From assembly GCF_011801145.1 (NCBI RefSeq), contig NZ_CP046172.1:8928001-8992000 (forward strand): 64,000 nucleotides of DNA. Reading direction: 5' to 3'. A program made the translations under genes and the position numbers. The notes beneath the pieces were generated by a model that was given only the letters and a program-made list of their open reading frames with translations, ran no database searches and was not told the origin of the DNA. Source of the DNA: Nocardia arthritidis. Lineage in GTDB: Bacteria; Actinomycetota; Actinomycetes; Mycobacteriales; Mycobacteriaceae. Positions 17,097 through 24,648 of the stretch are shown here, in pieces; the first letter of the stretch is position 1, and each line of letters begins with the position of its first letter.

Positions 17097-18122
17097 ATGG
17101 GTGAGCCGCAGCCGATTCTGGAACCGCTGTCCCCGGCCGCGCTGTTCCTCGTCGCGACCATCGACGCGGACGGCGTTGATACGGTCCGCGATCTGCTCGC
17201 CGAGCTGCCCGGTTTGCGCCGTTCCGTCGGCTTCCGGGTGCCGGGGTCCGGGTTGGCGTGCATCACCTCGATCGGGTCCGCCGCATGGGATCGGCTCTTC
17301 GCCGGGCCGAAACCGGCCGAACTGCACGAATTTCCGGGATTCGCCGGCGCCCGGCATCGAGCGCCCGCGACGCCGGGCGATCTGCTGTTCCACATCAAGG
17401 CCGAAACCCCGGATGCCTGTTTCGAATTGGCCATGGCGATCGGCGAGCGGCTGGACGGCGCGGTGACCTTCGTCGACGAGACAACGGGCTTCCGCTATTT
17501 CGAACAGCGCGATCTGCTCGGCTTCGTCGACGGCACCGAGAATCCGGAGGGTTCCGGGGCGGTCGCGGCCGCGTTGATCGGCGACGAGGATCCCGAATTC
17601 GCCGGTGGCAGTTACGTTATCGTGCAGAAATATCTGCACGCCATGCCGGACTGGCGCGCGCTGCCGGTATCGGAGCAGGAGCGGGTGATCGGGCGGACCA
17701 AGCTGGAGGATTTCGAGCTCGACGACGAAACCAAACCGGCGAATTCGCATGTCGCGGTGAACACCGTGTACGACGCGGACGGCGATCAGCTGCAGATCCT
17801 GCGCGCCAATATGCCGTTCGGCAGCGTGGCCGACGGCGAATTCGGCACGTACTTCATCGGTTACGCATCGACGCCGAGCAAGCTGGAGACGATGATCCAG
17901 CGGATGTTCGAGGGCACCGAGGACGCCGCATACGACCGGATACTCGACTTCTCCACCGCGATCACCGGCACCCTGTTCTTCACCCCGCCCGCCGCGTTCT
18001 TCGACGACCTGCCCGAAGCCGCGGTCGCGGATGTCCGGGAATCCCTGCCCGCCAACGGCGTTGACCCCGGTGGGGACGGTTCCCTCGGTATCGGCACGTT
18101 GAAAAGGAGTACGCAGTCATGA
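17097..18122 (+). CDS. DyP-type peroxidase carrying an encapsulin cargo-loading peptide
   Basis: 341 residues. The distal catalytic Asp145 is in 'GFVDGTENP', the proximal haem ligand His218 is in 'NSHVAVN', and 'QILRANMPFG' supplies the haem-pocket region. The last residues DGSLGIGTLKRS (codons 18075-18110) are the well-known targeting motif that docks DyP inside encapsulin shells. The enzyme oxidises substrates with H2O2 and would work inside the nanocompartment made by the next gene. The stop overlaps the encapsulin ATG (ATGA). The start at 17097 is chosen over upstream codons because it gives the family N-terminus. Confidence 0.95.
   Translation: MGEPQPILEPLSPAALFLVATIDADGVDTVRDLLAELPGLRRSVGFRVPGSGLACITSIGSAAWDRLFAGPKPAELHEFPGFAGARHRAPATPGDLLFHIKAETPDACFELAMAIGERLDGAVTFVDETTGFRYFEQRDLLGFVDGTENPEGSGAVAAALIGDEDPEFAGGSYVIVQKYLHAMPDWRALPVSEQERVIGRTKLEDFELDDETKPANSHVAVNTVYDADGDQLQILRANMPFGSVADGEFGTYFIGYASTPSKLETMIQRMFEGTEDAAYDRILDFSTAITGTLFFTPPAAFFDDLPEAAVADVRESLPANGVDPGGDGSLGIGTLKRSTQS
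18102..18110 (+). promoter_or_regulatory. Encapsulin ribosome site embedded in the DyP targeting-peptide codons
   Basis: AAAAGGAGT at 18102-18110 is the only strong Shine-Dalgarno sequence before the encapsulin ATG at 18119. The same bases encode Lys-Arg-Ser of the DyP cargo-loading peptide. Loss of the peptide would therefore also weaken shell translation. Confidence 0.75.
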
Positions 18123-18919
18123 ACAACCTCCACCGTGAGCTCGCGCCGATCACCGCCGAGGCCTGGTCGGCGATCGAGGAAGAGGCGAGCCGAACCTTCA
18201 AGCGGCACATCGCCGGTCGCCGCGTGGTCGATCTGTCCGGGCCGCACGGCACCGCGTATTCGGCCGTCGGCCTCGGTTACACGACGCCGATCGCGGCGCC
18301 CGACGAGGGGGTGCAGGCTCGCCAGCGCGCGGTGGCGCCGCTGGTCGAGCTGCGGGTGCCGTTCCGGCTGTCCCGCGACGAACTCGACAATGTGGAGCGC
18401 GGGGCCAAGGACACCGACCTGGACGCGGTCAAGGACGCGGCGAAGAAGATCGCCTTCGCCGAGGACCGCGCCATCTTCGAGGGTTACGAGGCCGCCAACA
18501 TCACCGGTATCCGCGCCGCCTCCTCCAATCAGTCGATCAAGGTGCCGACCGATCCGAGGCTGGTGCCCGAGGCGGTGACGCAGGCGGTTTCGGCGCTGCG
18601 CCTGGCCGGTGTCGACGGGCCGTATTCGGTGGCGCTCAGCGCCGACCTCTACACGGCGGTCAGTGAGACCTCCGACCACGGTCATCCCATCCGCACCCAT
18701 ATCGAACGCCTGCTCCCCGACGGCGAGATCATCTGGGCCCCGGCCATCGATGGCGCCTTCGTGCTCACCACCCGCGGCGGCGATTTCGATCTGCAACTGG
18801 GGCAGGACCTTTCGATCGGCTACCTGTCCCATGACGCCGAGTTCGTGCACCTGTACTTCCAGGAGAGCCTGACCTTTCTCATCTACACCGCCGAGGCGGC
18901 TGTCGCGTTGGAGGCGTAG
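18119..18919 (+). CDS. Family 1 encapsulin nanocompartment shell protein
   Basis: 266 residues with the HK97-like shell fold sequence pattern of the linocin/bacteriocin family: 'MNNLHRELAPITAEAWSAIE', 'TFKRHIAGRRVVDLSGPHG', 'FRLSRDELDNVERGAKDTDLDAV' (E-loop region), 'YSVALSADLYTAVSE', and a C-terminal 'LTFLIYTAEAAVALEA'. It assembles into an icosahedral protein shell (usually 60 copies in family 1) that encloses the DyP peroxidase encoded directly upstream. Translation is coupled through the ATGA overlap. Confidence 0.96.
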   Translation: MNNLHRELAPITAEAWSAIEEEASRTFKRHIAGRRVVDLSGPHGTAYSAVGLGYTTPIAAPDEGVQARQRAVAPLVELRVPFRLSRDELDNVERGAKDTDLDAVKDAAKKIAFAEDRAIFEGYEAANITGIRAASSNQSIKVPTDPRLVPEAVTQAVSALRLAGVDGPYSVALSADLYTAVSETSDHGHPIRTHIERLLPDGEIIWAPAIDGAFVLTTRGGDFDLQLGQDLSIGYLSHDAEFVHLYFQESLTFLIYTAEAAVALEA

Positions 18920-18922
18920 GGA

Positions 18923-19816
18923 TCAGGCGCCGCGGATAATCGCATCGATGGTGGAATACGTTGGCCGCCAGGCCAATTCATAATTCGCCCGGGTGCTGTC
19001 GCTGATCAGGCACGGCGGTTCGGCGACCGGCGGCCCGTATTCCACCGGGATGGCGCGGCCGGTTATCCGGGCGATGGCGGCTATCAAGCCGTTCAATGTG
19101 GTGCCGACGCCGCTGCCGATGTTGTAGCGCCGGAACCCGCCCGGATCCGGCAGCCGGACCACGGCGGCCGCGAAAGCCGATGCGGCATCGGCGATGTGCA
19201 GGTAGTCGCGGATCACCGAACCGTCGCCGTTGACGCGCAGCGGCTGCTCGGGGGTCGCGGCGAGAATGCGCGGCAGGATCCGGGTCGGATCCGGATCCGG
19301 ACCACCGGCGACATTGCACAGCCGCAGCACGCTCGCCGCTAAATCGCCTGTGGCGGTCCGGGATTCGATGAGGCGTTCGGCGGCGAGCTTGGTTTCGGCG
19401 TACGGGTGTCTCGGGTCTTCGGGCAGCTCCTCCGGCATCGGTTGCCGGTCGGGCGTGCCGTATACGGCGACGGTGGACGCGAAGACCAGACCGCGAATTC
19501 CGGCCGCGCGCATGGCATCCAGCAGATTCCCGGTGCCGTCCACATTGATGACGACGTATTGCGCCCGCGCCGCGGCGGATTCGCGGACGCGGGTGAGCGC
19601 CGCGAGGTGGCAGACCGCGTCGACATCCCGGACCGCCGCCGAGAGCGCCTGGGGATCAAGCAGATCCGCGGACCGCACGACGGCCCCGTCCGGCACCCGC
19701 GACCGGTCACCGCGCACCAGCGCGACCACCTGGTGCCCGGCGGTCAGCAGCGCTTCGACCACCGCGCTACCCAGGTAGCCGTTGGCCCCCGTGACCAGTA
19801 CCCGCGGGTTTCGCAT
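18923..19816 (-). CDS. NAD-dependent epimerase/dehydratase (extended SDR)
   Basis: 297 residues. The Rossmann motif 'VLVTGANGYLG' is at residues 6-16, 'RSADLLD' with 'VCHLAALTRV' follow, and the catalytic YxxxK is in 'HPYAETKLAAERLI'. Sequence around 'NVAGGPDPDPTRILPRIL' and 'NGDGSVIRDYLHIADAASAF' is typical of sugar-nucleotide 4-epimerases such as GalE, so a UDP-sugar is the likely substrate (inference). It converges on the encapsulin gene and is divergent from the second carboxylesterase gene. Confidence 0.9.
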   Translation of the reverse strand: MRNPRVLVTGANGYLGSAVVEALLTAGHQVVALVRGDRSRVPDGAVVRSADLLDPQALSAAVRDVDAVCHLAALTRVRESAAARAQYVVINVDGTGNLLDAMRAAGIRGLVFASTVAVYGTPDRQPMPEELPEDPRHPYAETKLAAERLIESRTATGDLAASVLRLCNVAGGPDPDPTRILPRILAATPEQPLRVNGDGSVIRDYLHIADAASAFAAAVVRLPDPGGFRRYNIGSGVGTTLNGLIAAIARITGRAIPVEYGPPVAEPPCLISDSTRANYELAWRPTYSTIDAIIRGA

Positions 19817-19878
19817 GACACCAGACGGTAGTCGCCGTGCCGCGCCTTATGGACAATGCAGGTGACAAAGGAGTCGGT

Positions 19879-21366
19879 ATGGAAAGCATTGTGTCGGTAA
19901 CGGGCGGCAAGGTTCGCGGGACGATCCAGGACGGCATCGGCGTGTTCCTCGGCATCCCGTATGCGGCGCCGCCGGTGGGCCCGGCGAGATTCGAAGCGCC
20001 ACGGCCGGTCGCGGAGTGGTCCGGGGTACGGGATGCGTCGGCGTTGGGGCCGACCTGCGCCCAGGCGGAGTATCCACCGCCGGTCCATGCGCTGTTCGGC
20101 AGCGACCGGATTCCGGGCGCGGAATACCTGAACGTCAACGTGTGGACCCCGGATCCGGGCGGGTCCGGGCTGCCGGTCATGGTCTGGATACACGGCGGCG
20201 CGTTCGTCCGCGGCGCGAATTCGAAACCGATATACGACGGCGCCGCATTCGCCCGCGACGGCATCGTGCTGGTCTCGATCAACTATCGGCTCGGCATCTC
20301 CGGATTCGCGGAAATCCCTGGCGCACCGTCCAATCGGGGCCTGTTGGACCAGGTGTTCGCGCTGCGCTGGGTGCGGGACAATGTCGCCGCCTTCGGCGGT
20401 GACCCGGACAACGTCACCCTCTTCGGCCAATCGGCGGGCGGACTGAGCACCGGTCTGCTCGCCGCCTCGCGAACGGCGCGGGGGTTGTTCCGCCGAGCGA
20501 TCATTCAGAGCGGGCCATCGATCGTCTGTGCGCCCGACGACGCCCAACTGGTGGCCGGGGAGGCCGCGAAGATCCTCGGAATCGAGCCGACCACAACGGC
20601 ATTCGGCGCCCTGGAAGCTGATCAACTGCCACCGGCGCAGAGCGCGGTCGCGCTCGCGTTGATGTCCGATCCGGACCCGAGGCGCTGGGGCGAGACGGTG
20701 ATCGCCAACGGACTCGGTGTGCTCAGCTTCTTCCCGGTGGTCGACGGTGAGCTGGTCGAGGGCCGGGCGGTGGATGTCCTCGCCGCGCATCCGGATCGGA
20801 CACTGCCGCTGCTGACCGGCTGGACCGCGGACGAATTCCGCTTCTTCACCGTTCCCACCGGGGTGGCCGCGGGCATCACCGACGCGAACCTGCCGCCGCT
20901 GCTGTCCAGGTACGGCGTGGATCCCGCGGTGGCCGAGGTCTATTCGGCGAACCGACCGGGCCGGCCTGCCGCCGAGGTATTCAACGCGATCATCACCGAC
21001 AAGGCCTTCCGCAACGACACCGTCGCCGCCGCCGAGATCAACGCGGCCGCGGGACAGCCGACGTTCGTCTACGAATTCGCCTGGCCCAGCGGCATCGACG
21101 GCATCGGCGCCTGTCATGTGCTGGAACTGCCGTTCGTCTTCGACACGCTCGCCGTCGCACACAAATTCACCGGGCCGAATCCGCCGCAGCGGCTGGCCGA
21201 TGAAATGCATGCGGCCTGGGTCGAATTCGCCAAGCATGGCGATCCGGGCTGGGCACCCTTCGAAACGGGCACCCGGTCGGTGTTCACCTTCGAGGGTCCG
21301 CGCTCACATCTGGTCGATGATCCGCGCGCCGACGAACTGGCCGCTCTGCGCGGCGAACGAGGTTAA
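19879..21366 (+). CDS. Type-B carboxylesterase family protein (second copy)
   Basis: 495 residues from the ATG at 19879, preceded by AAAGGAG; an upstream in-frame start at 19837 lacks this. Motifs in order are 'VMVWIHGGAFVRG', the nucleophile Ser185 in GQSAG, 'GWTADEFRFF' and 'GACHVLELPFVFD' (catalytic His). It belongs to the same family as the gene at 11295, but the two are clearly diverged and not a recent duplication. Cytoplasmic ester hydrolase of unknown substrate. Confidence 0.93.
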   Translation: MESIVSVTGGKVRGTIQDGIGVFLGIPYAAPPVGPARFEAPRPVAEWSGVRDASALGPTCAQAEYPPPVHALFGSDRIPGAEYLNVNVWTPDPGGSGLPVMVWIHGGAFVRGANSKPIYDGAAFARDGIVLVSINYRLGISGFAEIPGAPSNRGLLDQVFALRWVRDNVAAFGGDPDNVTLFGQSAGGLSTGLLAASRTARGLFRRAIIQSGPSIVCAPDDAQLVAGEAAKILGIEPTTTAFGALEADQLPPAQSAVALALMSDPDPRRWGETVIANGLGVLSFFPVVDGELVEGRAVDVLAAHPDRTLPLLTGWTADEFRFFTVPTGVAAGITDANLPPLLSRYGVDPAVAEVYSANRPGRPAAEVFNAIITDKAFRNDTVAAAEINAAAGQPTFVYEFAWPSGIDGIGACHVLELPFVFDTLAVAHKFTGPNPPQRLADEMHAAWVEFAKHGDPGWAPFETGTRSVFTFEGPRSHLVDDPRADELAALRGERG

Positions 21367-21493
21367 CCCGCGACGAATAGCCGAATGCCGACGAAATACC
21401 GCCGCGACGCGCGGCAAGGTGTTTGTCACCCGGCGTACCCGGAAATCCGTCATCCTGTACTCGTCACTCGCCGTCCGCACGAAGGAGCGAACC

Positions 21494-21760
21494 ATGTGGG
21501 GCATCATCTCGATGATCGTCATCGGTCTCATCGCAGGGGCGATCGCCCGCCTGCTCGTCCCCGGCAAAGAGAATTTCGGCTGGATCGGCACGATCGTGCT
21601 CGGCATCCTCGGCGGTTACGTCGGCGGCACGCTGGGCAGTCTGGTGTTCGCGCCGCACAAATTCAGCGTGCACCCACCGGTCACCCACTCCTTCATCGGT
21701 GCCATCATCGGCGCGGTGATCCTGCTGGTGATCTATAAGTTCGTCAGGGCGCGAGTCTGA
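21494..21760 (+). CDS. GlsB/YeaQ/YmgE-type small membrane stress protein
   Basis: 88 residues, three hydrophobic segments rich in Gly (MWGIISMIVIGLIAGAIARLL; GWIGTIVLGILGGYVGGTLGSLVF; FIGAIIGAVILLVIYKFV). This matches the transglycosylase-associated/GlsB family, a very small inner-membrane protein linked to stress in other bacteria. The ATG at 21494 follows GAAGGAG. It has its own terminator at 21774, and the 127-base space upstream suggests its own promoter. Confidence 0.9.
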   Translation: MWGIISMIVIGLIAGAIARLLVPGKENFGWIGTIVLGILGGYVGGTLGSLVFAPHKFSVHPPVTHSFIGAIIGAVILLVIYKFVRARV

Positions 21761-21773
21761 ACGAGCCGGATCG

Positions 21774-21804
21774 GGCCGGGCCGCGCAACGGGCGCGACCC
21801 GGCC
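21774..21804 (+). terminator. Intrinsic terminator of the GlsB-like gene
   Basis: A 13-pair G/C-rich stem with one mismatch (21774-21786 with 21792-21804) and a 5-base loop AACGG starts 13 bases after the stop and is followed by TTATT. This is the best classical terminator in the window. Confidence 0.75.
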
Positions 21805-21895
21805 TTATTCGTCTCCGAGTATGTTTGCGGCCCAGCCGATTTGGGGGTTGCGCGGGGTGTACGACGACCCGCGAATGGTGGCATGATCGGCGGGC

Positions 21896-22132
21896 ATGGG
21901 GAGAAATCACTCATATACCGGAGCTCTGCTGGTCGGCCAGGCCATCGTGATGTCGTTACTGCTGGCCGGGAACTGGCATCCGGTGCGCGCGGCCGTATAC
22001 GTCGCGATCTTCGTGGCCACCGCGGTCGCGCTGATCGCCATGGACCGGCGGCACAGCAGGGCCGAAATCACCGACGAGACGGTCGGCGCGGCGGCTCCCC
22101 CCGTCGCCTCGGCGGTGCCGCCCGGCGCATGA
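21896..22132 (+). CDS. Small two-helix membrane protein
   Basis: 78 residues, with two hydrophobic segments (about residues 8-25 and 30-48: 'YTGALLVGQAIVMSLLLAG' and 'AAVYVAIFVATAVALIAMD'). A hydrophilic tail of about 30 residues, rich in Ala/Pro, follows. No family is recognised. The ATG has only a weak ribosome site (GGGCATGGGGA context), but codon composition and the two clean transmembrane segments support a real gene. It sits 135 bases after the GlsB-like gene and its terminator. Confidence 0.6.
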   Translation: MGRNHSYTGALLVGQAIVMSLLLAGNWHPVRAAVYVAIFVATAVALIAMDRRHSRAEITDETVGAAAPPVASAVPPGA

Positions 22133-22144
22133 CCGGCGCGTCCG

Positions 22145-22160
22145 TGTGCGGATTCGCACA
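22145..22160 (+). terminator. Small stem-loop after the two-helix membrane protein
   Basis: TGTGCG (22145-22150), loop GATT, CGCACA (22155-22160) starts 12 bases after the stop at 22132. It is a perfect but short stem. The remainder of the gap to 22295 has only a G/C-rich imperfect hairpin near 22,230-22,260. Confidence 0.4.
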
Positions 22161-22295
22161 TGGTTCGCCCTGGTCGGTGCGGTTTCAGCGCGGTAGCGTT
22201 GCATTCGGTACACCGGCGTCACCCCACCCCAACGGCTTCCCCCAGGTGGATCTGGGGCGGGGAGCGCCGGATGAGGTCGGACACGGAGGCCGGGA

Positions 22296-22829
22296 TTGAC
22301 GACGGTGCACGCGGGTGTTGTGCCCGCTCGGCGGGTACTTGGCTACAGTGCGATCGGCTTGCTGGTGCTCGGCGCCGTCTGCGCCGGGTTCGTGATCGGC
22401 TTCGGCATCAACCGGGTGTTCACCGGGTTGCTCATCGGCATCGTCCTCGCGATCGCGACGCTGGCGCTGCTGTTCACCAGGGATTCCGTCGTACTCGCCG
22501 AGGAGGCCATCTACCGGCGCAAACCGTGGTCGGTGTCCAGCTTCGGCTGGGATCGCGTGGTGGCCGGGCGGTTCGCGCTCGACGAGCGCGCCCGCTGGAC
22601 CCTGGCACTGGACCTCACCGCGGGCGCCGAACGTCACGGCGAGCTGGTGCTGCTTTCCATACCGCCGGTGGTGGGCCCGGTCGCGGGCGCCTATGACCTG
22701 CGCAAGCGGGAGCAGGTGACGGAGATCCGGGAGATGCTGCGGCGCAAGCGCGTTCCGGTGACCGTACTGCCCGAGATCGCGGGCGCGCTGCACAACTACT
22801 GGCAGATCGCCCCGCCCACCACCCGCTGA
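22296..22829 (+). CDS. Membrane-anchored protein of unknown function
   Basis: 177 residues. The TTG start at 22296 is supported by GGAGG six bases upstream. Two hydrophobic segments lie at about residues 13-37 and 42-61. A soluble C-terminal part of about 110 residues follows ('EEAIYRRKPWSVSSFGWDRVVAGRFAL...LVLLSIPPVVGPVAGAYDLRKREQVTEIREMLRRKRVPVTVLPEIAG'), arranged like the membrane proteins with a PH-like cytoplasmic domain found in actinobacteria. That assignment is only by shape. It converges on the TetR gene at 22834, leaving four bases. Confidence 0.72.
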   Translation: MTTVHAGVVPARRVLGYSAIGLLVLGAVCAGFVIGFGINRVFTGLLIGIVLAIATLALLFTRDSVVLAEEAIYRRKPWSVSSFGWDRVVAGRFALDERARWTLALDLTAGAERHGELVLLSIPPVVGPVAGAYDLRKREQVTEIREMLRRKRVPVTVLPEIAGALHNYWQIAPPTTR

Positions 22830-22833
22830 CCCG

Positions 22834-23499
22834 TCACCGCGGCCGGATCGGTTGCGGCGCCAGCCGCTCCAGCAACGACCGTGCGGCGCCGCGTAATTCG
22901 GTGAATTCACCGCACCAGCCGAGCACCCGCAGCGCGGCATCGGGGATGGTGTGCTCGGCGTAGGCGGGTACCGCGCCCGCGTCGGAGCGGATATTGATCA
23001 CGGTTTCGACGAGCCGGAACGGCAGCACCTCGGCGCCGCCGATACCGCCGACCGCCGTGGCGAAAATCTCGTAGTGGCCGCGTAATTCGTCGCGGCGCAG
23101 CCGAAATGCGGCGAATCGCTCGGTGCGCAGCTCCGGCAGCAGGTAGAGGGCGCCGAGATTCCAGCCCGCGGTACATAATTGGCGCACATCGAACCAAGCC
23201 ATGGCATAGAGCTTGGCGGCGGCCGGATCCGGCGCCGCGTTCAGGCGCGCGGCGAGTTCCAGTGAGGTCGCGATCGTTTCGGCGAGCAGCGCGTCGAGAA
23301 TGTCGTCCTTGGCCGCGAAATGGTGATAGAGCGAGGCCTGCCGGATGCCGACCGCGTCGGCGATGGCGCGGGTCGAGGTGTTCGCATAGCCCTTGGTGGT
23401 GAACAATTCGGCGGCGGCATCGAGGATTTCGGCGCGCGGCGTGCGGCCGCGGCGGTGCCGCTGCGCTGATCGGGGGCGGCCGGGGCCGAGATTCGCCAC
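22834..23499 (-). CDS. TetR family transcriptional regulator
   Basis: 221 residues. The helix-turn-helix is at about residues 22-70 ('ILDAAAELFTTKGYANTSTRAIADAVGIRQASLYHHFAAKDDILDALLAET'), preceded by a basic GRPRSAQRHRRGRTPR arm. The start is GTG at 23499. It lies 28 bases downstream of the Cys-motif protein gene on the same strand, so the two are probably co-transcribed. No clear palindrome is seen next to it. Confidence 0.92.
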   Translation of the reverse strand: MANLGPGRPRSAQRHRRGRTPRAEILDAAAELFTTKGYANTSTRAIADAVGIRQASLYHHFAAKDDILDALLAETIATSLELAARLNAAPDPAAAKLYAMAWFDVRQLCTAGWNLGALYLLPELRTERFAAFRLRRDELRGHYEIFATAVGGIGGAEVLPFRLVETVINIRSDAGAVPAYAEHTIPDAALRVLGWCGEFTELRGAARSLLERLAPQPIRPR

Positions 23500-23527
23500 C
23501 CGCCCATTCTGGCACCGTTGAGCGTTG

Positions 23528-23914
23528 TCAGGTCATGGTCGACGGAACCACCGGACCGTTCCAACCGCACGGCAGACCACAGGTCGCCACGACCAGCGCG
23601 GCCGAGGAGCCGTCGTCGAACTGGACATTGATCGTCGACGCGCGCGCCGGATACCCGCACGCCGGGCATTTGCCGAAGTAGTTCAGGATCGGATCCACCT
23701 GGGAGGCAACGATTGTCCGCTGACGGCGGTTGGTCGTGTGGTCCATCCATTCCGCGCCGCAGTTCCAGCCGAGCGCCTCGGCGGCCTCGATCGATTCGTC
23801 GTCCCAATCGTTTTCGATGGCGCGACGTTGCTCCTCGGGCAGGTCCGGCGACCATCCGCAGCTGCGCCAGAACGCTTCCCGGTGTTCGTCGCTCAGTGCG
23901 TTGGGTTCGCGCAT
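23528..23914 (-). CDS. Uncharacterised protein with CPAC and CGLPC motifs
   Basis: 128 residues from the ATG at 23914, with AGGAG eight bases upstream. The longer open frame upstream overlaps the MarR gene and is discarded. The first half is acidic and helical ('EHREAFWRSCGWSPDLPEEQRRAIENDWDDESIEAAEALGW'). The second half has CPAC (residues 83-86) and CGLPC (112-116), a spacing suited to a zinc ribbon, within beta-type sequence 'PARASTINVQFDDGSSAALVVAT'. No family is recognised. A strong 14-pair stem-loop separates it from the MarR gene upstream, and TetR follows it. Confidence 0.7.
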   Translation of the reverse strand: MREPNALSDEHREAFWRSCGWSPDLPEEQRRAIENDWDDESIEAAEALGWNCGAEWMDHTTNRRQRTIVASQVDPILNYFGKCPACGYPARASTINVQFDDGSSAALVVATCGLPCGWNGPVVPSTMT

Positions 23915-23951
23915 GGCGCTCACTCCTGGTGACGACGGTCTATTCACTGAT

Positions 23952-23994
23952 TGTGGGCCGGTTCCGGCGTCGACATGCCAGGAACCGGCCCACA
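23952..23994 (-). terminator. Perfect 14-bp inverted repeat after the MarR gene
   Basis: TGTGGGCCGGTTCC (23952-23965) and GGAACCGGCCCACA (23981-23994) are perfect arms around a 15-base loop. It lies in the 160-base gap between MarR (ends 24075) and the Cys-motif gene (starts 23914), both on the minus strand. Most likely it terminates MarR transcription. It could also be a structured leader for the downstream gene. Confidence 0.65.
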
Positions 23995-24074
23995 GACCGC
24001 GAGGTCTCGGAACATCGGCGCGGTTTAGCCGTCGGCCGCTCGAATCGGATTCCGTGGCAGCGGAATCCGAATAA

Positions 24075-24539
24075 TCACTCGACGCCCGCGACCGCCTCCG
24101 GATTGGCGGCGTCGCGGATCCGCCGCAGTTTGGCGACCAGATCGGCGAGTTGGTCCTCGGTGAAAAGTTCGACGAACCAGCGATCGACGCAGTCCAGGTA
24201 TTCCGGCAGCAGATTCGCCAATCGCCGCTCCCCCTCGGCGGTGAGCACCGCGTACGCGCTGCGCCGATCGGCGGCATCCAGCTCGCGCCGCACCAGCCCG
24301 CCGCGCTCCAGCCGATCGACAAGGCGGGTGACGCCGCTGGTCGACAGTTCGGTCTGGGTGGCCAGATCGGTCATTCGCAGGCGCCGCCGCGGCGATCGGC
24401 TGAGCCGCATCAGGGCATTCGAGTCGAGGCCGGACAGTCCGTGTCGTTCGAACACCGGACGCAGCTTGGCCAGCATTCCATTGGACGCCTCGAAGAGCAG
24501 GCCGACGCTGGTGAGTCGCGGATCGTCGAACAGGTCCAT
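24075..24539 (-). CDS. MarR family transcriptional regulator
   Basis: 154 residues, normal for MarR. The winged helix is visible as 'LSGLDSNALMRLSRSPRRRLRMTDLATQTELSTSGVTRLVDRLERGGLVRRELDAADRRSAYAVLTAEGERRL' at about residues 35-107, with dimerisation helices at both ends. It is divergent from the SGNH hydrolase gene. The 109-base intergenic region holds a -35/-10 promoter and a 16-base-arm inverted repeat, so regulation of the hydrolase is the likely job. Confidence 0.93.
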   Translation of the reverse strand: MDLFDDPRLTSVGLLFEASNGMLAKLRPVFERHGLSGLDSNALMRLSRSPRRRLRMTDLATQTELSTSGVTRLVDRLERGGLVRRELDAADRRSAYAVLTAEGERRLANLLPEYLDCVDRWFVELFTEDQLADLVAKLRRIRDAANPEAVAGVE

Positions 24540-24576
24540 GCGACCAACCTACCGCAGTAAGTTGCTTAGCGGATAG

Positions 24577-24605
24577 TTGACACGAGGAATATCTACCAGT
24601 AGAAA
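24577..24605 (+). promoter_or_regulatory. Candidate promoter of the SGNH hydrolase gene
   Basis: TTGACA (24577-24582) is a perfect -35 hexamer. After 17 bases it is followed by TAGAAA (24600-24605), a fair -10. The start codon is at 24649, with GGAGGG as ribosome site. Confidence 0.6.
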
Positions 24606-24633
24606 CATGCACAGGAAATATTCCTCGCGTCAA
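24577..24633. promoter_or_regulatory. Long inverted repeat enclosing the SGNH promoter
   Basis: TTGACACGAGGAATAT (24577-24592) and ATATTCCTCGCGTCAA (24618-24633) match at 15 of 16 positions as inverted arms around 25 bases that include the -10 element. A second, smaller dyad TAAG-TTG-CTTA lies at 24558-24568, nearer MarR. The arrangement suggests protein binding on both sides of the promoter, most simply by the divergent MarR regulator. Confidence 0.6.
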
Positions 24634-24648
24634 ACATTGGAGGGTGCA

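Noticed and set aside
11295..21366. The two carboxylesterases as a recent duplication
   Set aside because: They share family motifs only; sequence, length and the nucleophile motif (GESAG versus GQSAG) differ throughout.
23915..24322. Longer version of the Cys-motif protein running into the MarR gene
   Set aside because: It overlaps the marR coding sequence in another frame and crosses the strong hairpin. The ATG at 23914 has a good ribosome site.
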